A DNA stretch of 64,000 nt from Pistricoccus aurantiacus (GTDB lineage: Bacteria > Pseudomonadota > Gammaproteobacteria > Pseudomonadales > Halomonadaceae), in the NCBI RefSeq assembly GCF_007954585.1, contig NZ_CP042382.1, positions 558,001-622,000 of the forward strand, read 5' to 3'. The translations under genes and the position numbers were made by a program. Shown piece by piece: positions 57,130 to 64,000 of the stretch (position 1 is its first letter; each line of letters starts with the position of its first letter). The notes under the pieces were generated by a model. It saw nothing but the letters and a program-made list of their open reading frames with translations, made no database searches and was not told the origin of the DNA.

Positions 57130-59327
57130 GGACCTGCTCCTGGCCGGGACGCGCCATCAGTATAGGCACCTCGGTGATGGCCCGCCCCCTTGGTCTGCTC
57201 TTTGACTGCGCCAGCAACCCGGCCCCTAGCCGGCTCGATATGCTCGAATGCCCTTTTCATGTCTGAGCTGCCTGGGCGGCAGCGAACGAATGTAGCGCCG
57301 AGGCATTTATGCTGCGCGTTTTCTGAGCTGCCTGGGCGGCAGCGAACCGTCAGTGGGTAGGCGCTATCTATCAGTATGCTTTCTGAGCTGCCTGGGCGGC
57401 AGCGAACAATACCGATCCCGCGAAATCACCGTCGAACTATTTCTGAGCTGCCTGGGCGGCAGCGAACGGTATAGAACTGGGGCATGGGGTTACCTCACTT
57501 TTCTGAGCTGCCTGGGCGGCAGCGAACAATCCGTGCGCGACATTCTTACCACGCCGGTCTTTCTGAGCTGCCTGGGCGGCAGCGAACGTACTGGCGGCGG
57601 ACTATCTCAAGATCGACCTTTTCTGAGCTGCCTGGGCGGCAGCGAACCCGATCAGCGATTCGATAACCCGCGCCGGTGATTTCTGAGCTGCCTGGGCGGC
57701 AGCGAACAACCTGATCCGCTTGGCCACCATCGCCGAGGTTTTCTGAGCTGCCTGGGCGGCAGCGAACAGCCGCAAGACGGCGTGAAGCGCCTGGGAGGTT
57801 TTCTGAGCTGCCTGGGCGGCAGCGAACAGCGACAAGAGCCCAGGCGATGCCCGCAATGCTTTCTGAGCTGCCTGGGCGGCAGCGAACGGGGCAAGCGCTC
57901 GCTGACGGATATCCAGCTTTTTCTGAGCTGCCTGGGCGGCAGCGAACGACCCGGTACCGGCACGCCATCGCGGCATCGCTTTCTGAGCTGCCTGGGCGGC
58001 AGCGAACTGTGCTGCCCACTCTCGACGCGCTTGCTTAACTTTCTGAGCTGCCTGGGCGGCAGCGAACCGTCGCTCGGCGATCATGGCGATCAGGTCTTCT
58101 TTCTGAGCTGCCTGGGCGGCAGCGAACGGGTCTGGTGCGATGATCCGACGCCAGGTCCGTTTCTGAGCTGCCTGGGCGGCAGCGAACCGACGCCAGCATC
58201 GAAGTCGAGGAGATTTGATTTTCTGAGCTGCCTGGGCGGCAGCGAACGGTCATCGGCGCCGGTCGATATAGCGCCAGCATTTCTGAGCTGCCTGGGCGGC
58301 AGCGAACCTGCTGAAGCGGAACCGAACTGACCTCGTTAATTTCTGAGCTGCCTGGGCGGCAGCGAACTGAGATACCGATGAAACTGACAAAAGCAGACTT
58401 TTCTGAGCTGCCTGGGCGGCAGCGAACGCAGAGATTGCCCGGCTGCTGACGGAGGATGCTTTCTGAGCTGCCTGGGCGGCAGCGAACGCCAGCCCGGGCC
58501 GCGAGCTCCGCCGGCGACTTTTCTGAGCTGCCTGGGCGGCAGCGAACAGCAGGGTCAAGGCCACGTTGGCGGCATAGAATTTCTGAGCTGCCTGGGCGGC
58601 AGCGAACCGTCTCGGTTCCGCCGACGACGATATGATCGATTTCTGAGCTGCCTGGGCGGCAGCGAACCTCGGGACAAGCGCAAGTTATTGATTTTAATAT
58701 TTCTGAGCTGCCTGGGCGGCAGCGAACACGGTCTGGCCGTTACTATTGGCCACTCGCTTTTTCTGAGCTGCCTGGGCGGCAGCGAACGCCGACAGCTTCA
58801 CCTACCGGACGTTCGACGATTTCTGAGCTGCCTGGGCGGCAGCGAACAACTACGATGCCGCTGATCTTGCAGCGGTGATTTTCTGAGCTGCCTGGGCGGC
58901 AGCGAACGATCACCCGCAACAGCGCCCAGGCCGCCCGCTTTTCTGAGCTGCCTGGGCGGCAGCGAACTCGATTCTGTCTCCGTGCTGACTCGTGGCCTGT
59001 TTCTGAGCTGCCTGGGCGGCAGCGAACTCCTTGTACTGCTTGGCATCCACGGCCCGCTCTTTCTGAGCTGCCTGGGCGGCAGCGAACGCGGATCCCAGCT
59101 GGGCCAGCGGCATCGGCGCTTTCTGAGCTGCCTGGGCGGCAGCGAACGACGATTTCCTTGGCCTTGTCCGGGTACTGGCTTTCTGAGCTGCCTGGGCGGC
59201 AGCGAACGTGATCGAGATGTTCGCCTGCCTGTTGCCGGTTTTCTGAGCTGCCTGGGCGGCAGCGAACGAGCTAATCGTGGCCCAAGGCCAGGTCTTGTTT
59301 TTCTGAGCTGCCTGGGCGGCAGCGAAC

Positions 59328-59539
59328 TTGCTGGGACTGTTCCCGATGCGTCCTGATACTTTCTGAGCTGCCTGGGCGGCAGCGAACGGCTGTGTGGCAC
59401 GACAAGGCCTACTCGCATTTTTCTGAGCTGCCTGGGCGGCAGCGAACATTGTGCCGGTGGTCGATCGTATCTACGTTAATTTCTGAGCTGCCTGGGCGGC
59501 AGCGAACGATTGATTATGCAAACAAACTGATCAGAGAGC
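59328..59539 (-). repeat. Four-spacer block duplicated within the CRISPR array
   Basis: The spacers at 59328, 59388, 59448 and 59508 recur in the same order at 60708, 60768, 60828 and 60888 (23 repeat units toward the leader) with no visible base change. Flanking spacers differ on both sides. Confidence 0.97.
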
Positions 59540-60407
59540 TTTCTGAGCTGCCTGGGCGGCAGCGAACTCGGTCACGACAGCCAGGGCAATACCGCAGCGT
59601 TTCTGAGCTGCCTGGGCGGCAGCGAACGACATCTTTCTTGAGCGCCGCAAGATCGAGATTTTCTGAGCTGCCTGGGCGGCAGCGAACACATGCAGCGCAG
59701 ACAAATAAGCATTAGCCATTTTCTGAGCTGCCTGGGCGGCAGCGAACTTGGGTTTGCTGCGCTTATAGCATGTGCTGCCTTTCTGAGCTGCCTGGGCGGC
59801 AGCGAACTTGTCGTGGTGCGTTTGAATTTTTCTTTGCCTTTTCTGAGCTGCCTGGGCGGCAGCGAACGCTGATATGAGCCGCACCGTATACGCCCACCAT
59901 TTCTGAGCTGCCTGGGCGGCAGCGAACGCCAGGAAGTGAAAAAAAGCCCGGATTACCGGTTTCTGAGCTGCCTGGGCGGCAGCGAACGTGATAAGCGCGA
60001 TGTTGATGTCAAGACGACTTTTCTGAGCTGCCTGGGCGGCAGCGAACTCCTGGCCTACGCGCTATGGCAATGGGTGACGTTTCTGAGCTGCCTGGGCGGC
60101 AGCGAACAAGCCTCAGTGTTTCTTCGACCAATGCTTCCATTTCTGAGCTGCCTGGGCGGCAGCGAACGTATGCACGGTTTATTGTCGCAGGCCATATCGT
60201 TTCTGAGCTGCCTGGGCGGCAGCGAACGGCTCAGGCGGTAACGGCTCCATGTTCTGCCCTTTCTGAGCTGCCTGGGCGGCAGCGAACGAAGTCCTGGCGT
60301 TGGTCGGCGATCCGTGCATTTTCTGAGCTGCCTGGGCGGCAGCGAACGACCAGATAGCCAACCTGCGCCGGGATCTGCGTTTCTGAGCTGCCTGGGCGGC
60401 AGCGAAC

Positions 60408-60499
60408 CCTCAAACTACGGGTTTTGCCGCTGCGCTACATTTCTGAGCTGCCTGGGCGGCAGCGAACCAACGCATGACAGCACAAGCTGCACGGCTTTT
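60408..60499 (-). repeat. Two-spacer block duplicated within the CRISPR array
   Basis: The spacers at 60408 and 60468 recur at 60588 and 60648, three units away, separated by one unique spacer at 60528. The second copy directly abuts the copied four-spacer block. Confidence 0.97.
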
Positions 60500-62508
60500 T
60501 TTCTGAGCTGCCTGGGCGGCAGCGAACTGGCTCAGCGATATGGCACCCTTTTCATATTGTTTCTGAGCTGCCTGGGCGGCAGCGAACCCTCAAACTACGG
60601 GTTTTGCCGCTGCGCTACATTTCTGAGCTGCCTGGGCGGCAGCGAACCAACGCATGACAGCACAAGCTGCACGGCTTTTTTTCTGAGCTGCCTGGGCGGC
60701 AGCGAACTTGCTGGGACTGTTCCCGATGCGTCCTGATACTTTCTGAGCTGCCTGGGCGGCAGCGAACGGCTGTGTGGCACGACAAGGCCTACTCGCATTT
60801 TTCTGAGCTGCCTGGGCGGCAGCGAACATTGTGCCGGTGGTCGATCGTATCTACGTTAATTTCTGAGCTGCCTGGGCGGCAGCGAACGATTGATTATGCA
60901 AACAAACTGATCAGAGAGCTTTCTGAGCTGCCTGGGCGGCAGCGAACACCTTCGTCTTCCACCGGCTTGCCGGTGGCCATTTCTGAGCTGCCTGGGCGGC
61001 AGCGAACGACGCCGACCCAAAACAACAGGACACACTGAGTTTCTGAGCTGCCTGGGCGGCAGCGAACAGCGGTCTGGCGCTTCGCTGAGGCGCCTTTCCT
61101 TTCTGAGCTGCCTGGGCGGCAGCGAACCGATACTGGATATCTAAAGGCAACGATGGAAGTTTCTGAGCTGCCTGGGCGGCAGCGAACATATAATCGCGCG
61201 CGCGTGCCTTTTATTTACGTTTCTGAGCTGCCTGGGCGGCAGCGAACTTCGCCATTGCTGGCGCACTGGCCTGGCTGAATTTCTGAGCTGCCTGGGCGGC
61301 AGCGAACGAGGAGGCTGCTTTGACGTACCTGAGCTGTATTTTCTGAGCTGCCTGGGCGGCAGCGAACCTTCCCCCCCCTGCCACCCACGGGATCCTTTTT
61401 TTCTGAGCTGCCTGGGCGGCAGCGAACGAACTGTAGGGGCCGCGGCGCTTGTCCTGTTATTTCTGAGCTGCCTGGGCGGCAGCGAACAGCTCGACTGCAA
61501 ACGTCCCACCGCTCCTTCCTTTCTGAGCTGCCTGGGCGGCAGCGAACAAGTCGCGGGGGCGGTGGGCGTTCTGATAGGTTTTCTGAGCTGCCTGGGCGGC
61601 AGCGAACCACGACAGCCAGGGCAATACGGCGGCGGGCGTTTTCTGAGCTGCCTGGGCGGCAGCGAACCTTGCACGTCGCCCGATAGACGCGGCTTCCTTT
61701 TTCTGAGCTGCCTGGGCGGCAGCGAACAGGGGGCTGTGGTGGCTGTTCCCACCTGGATATTTCTGAGCTGCCTGGGCGGCAGCGAACTATCAAGAGCCTC
61801 ACTTGGAACCAGTCGAGGATTTCTGAGCTGCCTGGGCGGCAGCGAACAGAGGTGCAGAGCAGCGGATACGGTTACGTGGTTTCTGAGCTGCCTGGGCGGC
61901 AGCGAACATCCTAGAGGGCGAGCAGTATTACAGCGTCCTTTTCTGAGCTGCCTGGGCGGCAGCGAACTGCATCGGGAACCCAGTGAGCGTGGGCGACATT
62001 TTCTGAGCTGCCTGGGCGGCAGCGAACGCTTCTGCCTCTTCCTCGTTTATGCTCATGCCTTTCTGAGCTGCCTGGGCGGCAGCGAACTTGAGAGATGTTC
62101 AATTCCCAGATAATTTCTCTTTTCTGAGCTGCCTGGGCGGCAGCGAACTTGGGTATGCCCACTCAGGTCGCAATGACTCTTTTCTGAGCTGCCTGGGCGG
62201 CAGCGAACGAAAAGTCTATTCGATTGGATGCTTGCGCATATTTCTGAGCTGCCTGGGCGGCAGCGAACATTAGCCTCTGGGATCATGGTTTCAGGGACGA
62301 TTTCTGAGCTGCCTGGGCGGCAGCGAACCTGGGCGCAGATCAAATGCAATACTGGGTGGATTTCTGAGCTGCCTGGGCGGCAGCGAACCTGGGCGCAGAT
62401 CAAATGCAACACAGGATGGATTTCTGAGCTGCCTGGGCGGCAGCGAACTGTAGACGAACACCGGCTCGATCTCGCCCGAGTTTCTGAGCTGCCTGGGCGG
62501 CAGCGAAC

Positions 62509-62637
62509 TAGAGCAAAATAACGCTAATTGATTGATTTTTAAAGAGCCTCCTGTAAAAAGCGCGATATTACCTTTATCAAGGCAACACCGCTAACCCATT
62601 GTTTTATAGATCTTCTTTTACTTCTTGCAAAAAAGGG
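62509..62637 (-). promoter_or_regulatory. CRISPR leader with IHF consensus site
   Basis: A 129-bp AT-rich segment between the csy4 stop and the first repeat. On the minus strand AATCAATCAATTA (62537-62525) fits the IHF consensus WATCAANNNNTTR exactly, starting 17 bp from the first repeat. IHF bending of the leader is known to be needed for type I-F spacer integration. The array promoter should also lie here. Confidence 0.8.
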
Positions 62638-63207
62638 TCAAAACCAGGGTACCGTGGCATGACGGCTCAGGCCGTAGTGGTTGAACGTGCCTTGTACGGG
62701 TTCCCTTTGCGGCTTGCCGTGGTCGATAAACAGGCAGAAGCGCTGCTGGCTCGAGCGGCTGTTGAGCTGTACGAACGGCAGTTCGATGCGACGCGACGCC
62801 GGTGCGGCATATAGCTGCCGCGCTTCCTCCAGGCTTATGTCATGACGTTTGGCATAACGCTTGGCGCGGCTTTCGCCGCCGGTGTTGAACTGCCTACGCT
62901 TCACTACGACATGTCTCACACCTTCGGGTACCGCTTGCACATTGCTCGATACGACGTGATCGCGCATGCCGATTAACCATTCACTCTCCATCAGTTGCTC
63001 GAGTCTTTGGCGAGAGCCGTGGAGACGAAATTGCTCCCCCAGGGTGCGCGCCTGCACTCCGCTTTTATGTTCGGGAAAGCTGACGCCGATATCATCGGCG
63101 TCGAGATCAAAAAGCGCTCGGTGCAGCTTGGCGTAGAGCGCTCCCATCAACATTGGCGCCGGAAATTCCGGATCGAGCCGTAGGCGAATATCGATGTAGT
63201 GATTCAT
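62638..63207 (-). CDS. csy4: Cas6f/Csy4 CRISPR RNA endonuclease
   Basis: Cuts the pre-crRNA at the base of the repeat hairpin and stays bound to the 3' stem-loop. The 189 residues align along the whole length with P. aeruginosa Csy4: the N-terminus MNHYIDIRLRLDPEFP, the catalytic His29 in AKLHRAL, the Arg-rich helix region (ESRAKRYAKRHDISLEEARQ) and the C-terminal VPWF. It starts 3 bp after the csy3 stop and is the last cas gene before the leader and array. Confidence 0.97.
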   Translation of the reverse strand: MNHYIDIRLRLDPEFPAPMLMGALYAKLHRALFDLDADDIGVSFPEHKSGVQARTLGEQFRLHGSRQRLEQLMESEWLIGMRDHVVSSNVQAVPEGVRHVVVKRRQFNTGGESRAKRYAKRHDISLEEARQLYAAPASRRIELPFVQLNSRSSQQRFCLFIDHGKPQREPVQGTFNHYGLSRHATVPWF

Positions 63208-63210
63208 GGC

Positions 63211-64000
63211 TTACCCCGCTTCGCCGAACACGCCGCCGCGAATCAACGTCGCCATCACAAAATGCTGTTGCTCGGTCGGCGGCACCTGATCCTTGATGAT
63301 CCAACCGTCCAGCAACGAATAGAAATCGGCTTTTTGCTTGGGTTGGCGATACGCCTTGCCTTGGGTAGTGACGGAACCATAGGGCTCGACGGCAATAGGG
63401 CCGAGATCCTCATCGTTTTCCTGCGGATACCAGGTATCGATGGTGCGAATCGCATTGCCGAGCTTCTGAGAGTGAATACCCGCAACACCGCTGACTTGAT
63501 AAAGCGTCTTGCTTTTATTGCCGCTGCTGCGATCCAGAATCAGCTCCTGGGAAGGAAACACCTCCTGCCCCTCTCCAACTCGGGCAAAGGCAACCACTTC
63601 CAGCAGCACATGACGCTCACCGCTCAGGCCGTTATGGATCTGATCCGCCAGCTCCTTCAGGCCCGACTGAGTCGCTTGAGTGGTTTCAAATCCGCGCAAG
63701 GAAAGCGTAAGCGCATCGAAGGACCAACTGCCGGTGGCCTGGCCCTGCTCCACGAGGTTGATACGAATCTCGATCTGCTCGGCGCCCATGCGGTTGCGCC
63801 ACAGAAAGCGCCCATTGGCGAGGTTATAGGCATAGCGTTTGGCTAGTTCAGTGAAACCCTGCTCGCTGACGTAGCCTTTTACCGTTTCGCTCAGCTTGTC
63901 CTGGTAGTCAGCGTTATTGCAGGCGGAAGGCCTGCCGGCGCCACCCAAGACCCGCAGCGTGAAGCGGGTCATTAGCGTGTCCACATCGCTTGGCAGGGTA
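63211..64000 (-). CDS. csy3: Csy3 (Cas7f) Cascade backbone protein, partial
   Basis: Backbone subunit of the type I-F surveillance complex; six copies coat the crRNA spacer. Only the C-terminal 263 codons are in the window and the 5' end lies beyond 64000. An in-frame GTG at 63984 is internal, because the reading frame stays open upstream (LPSDVDTLMTRFTLRVLGG). Family blocks include SACNNADYQDKL, GRFLWRNRMGAEQIEI and RSYDVSG-like LYQVSGVAGIHSQKLGNAIRTID. csy4 follows 3 bp downstream. Confidence 0.95.
   Translation of the reverse strand, partial: TLPSDVDTLMTRFTLRVLGGAGRPSACNNADYQDKLSETVKGYVSEQGFTELAKRYAYNLANGRFLWRNRMGAEQIEIRINLVEQGQATGSWSFDALTLSLRGFETTQATQSGLKELADQIHNGLSGERHVLLEVVAFARVGEGQEVFPSQELILDRSSGNKSKTLYQVSGVAGIHSQKLGNAIRTIDTWYPQENDEDLGPIAVEPYGSVTTQGKAYRQPKQKADFYSLLDGWIIKDQVPPTEQQHFVMATLIRGGVFGEAG

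Larger units (their letters stand above)
57260..62508 (-). CRISPR. Type I-F CRISPR array, 88 repeats and 87 spacers
   Basis: The repeat is 28 bp. In transcribed (minus) orientation it begins GTTCGCTGCCG, forms the stem CTGCC/GGCAG around GCCCA and ends in the handle CTCAGAAA, the type I-F pattern. Units are 60 bp; spacers are 32 nt except one of 33 nt (62088-62120). The repeat at 57260 carries one changed base and marks the old end, so the leader and newest spacers are at the right, next to csy4. By eye all other repeats are identical. Six spacers are second copies, leaving 81 distinct ones. Confidence 0.99.

Noticed and set aside
57353-62521. Many long open frames on both strands across the CRISPR array
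   Set aside because: The 60-bp unit is a multiple of three and the repeat has no stop in several frames, so repeats translate as recurring peptides such as SELPGRQRT or FAAAQAAQK. They are artefacts of periodicity.

Overview
The window is GC-rich gammaproteobacterial chromosome, most like a halophilic Halomonadaceae (Halomonas-type). This rests on gene content and order (prlC-yheV, glnA-DUF4124-ntrB-ntrC, epd-pgk-fba, pgaABCD, a type I-F CRISPR locus) and on the style of the proteins. No rRNA or tRNA gene was seen, so the genus is an inference.

Layout. 0.1-2.4 kb: oligopeptidase A and YheV. 2.5-11 kb: mostly minus-strand genes around the activated-methyl cycle (metF, ahcY with an upstream SAH riboswitch, metK), interleaved with sodC, an AEC transporter, a GGDEF protein, a lipoprotein and a CPA1 Na+/H+ antiporter. 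11-18 kb: central carbon genes tkt, epd, pgk and class II fba, plus an unrelated class I aldolase on the opposite strand. 18-24 kb: small envelope and housekeeping genes (a helical protein, a COG4315 lipoprotein, a CaCA exchanger, a HAD phosphatase, a SUI1/YciH protein, a sirtuin, a NERD protein). 24.3-31.2 kb: the pgaABCD operon for poly-N-acetylglucosamine, preceded by a ~700-bp AT-rich gap that holds a GC-rich run of perfect hairpins. 31.2-33.5 kb: a three-gene membrane stress operon. 33.8-36.3 kb: dgt and two Hsp20 genes behind a heat-shock-like promoter. 36.3-41.8 kb: the nitrogen cluster ntrC-ntrB-DUF4124-glnA with a sigma-54 promoter and NtrC sites. 41.8-50.7 kb: typA, an M20 peptidase, a DAACS symporter, a metallothionein, a C45 hydrolase, the hicAB toxin-antitoxin pair and a DUF4202 protein. 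50.7-51.2 kb: arfA, whose stop codon lies in the loop of a long hairpin, and a probable broken HTH gene. 51.2-57.1 kb: an accessory block with a P1B-type metal ATPase that has a CPG motif, a separate HMA protein, DUF6448, an apparently 5'-truncated AraC regulator, a K+ channel with RCK domains and DUF6394. 57.3-64 kb: a type I-F CRISPR array of 88 repeats and 87 spacers, its leader, csy4, and the 3' part of csy3 running off the end.

How the parts work together. MetF, AhcY and MetK cover methyl supply, SAH removal and SAM synthesis, and ahcY is switched by SAH. Epd, Pgk, Fba and Tkt link glycolysis, the pentose phosphate pathway and PLP supply. NtrBC and GlnA form an autoregulated nitrogen circuit. 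The minus-strand CRISPR transcript would be cut by Csy4 and packaged on Csy3. The observations I rate highest are the hairpin island before pgaA, the arfA stop-codon hairpin, a pair of recent spacers that differ only at synonymous positions, duplicated spacer blocks in the array, and a G13 tract at the hicA start codon.
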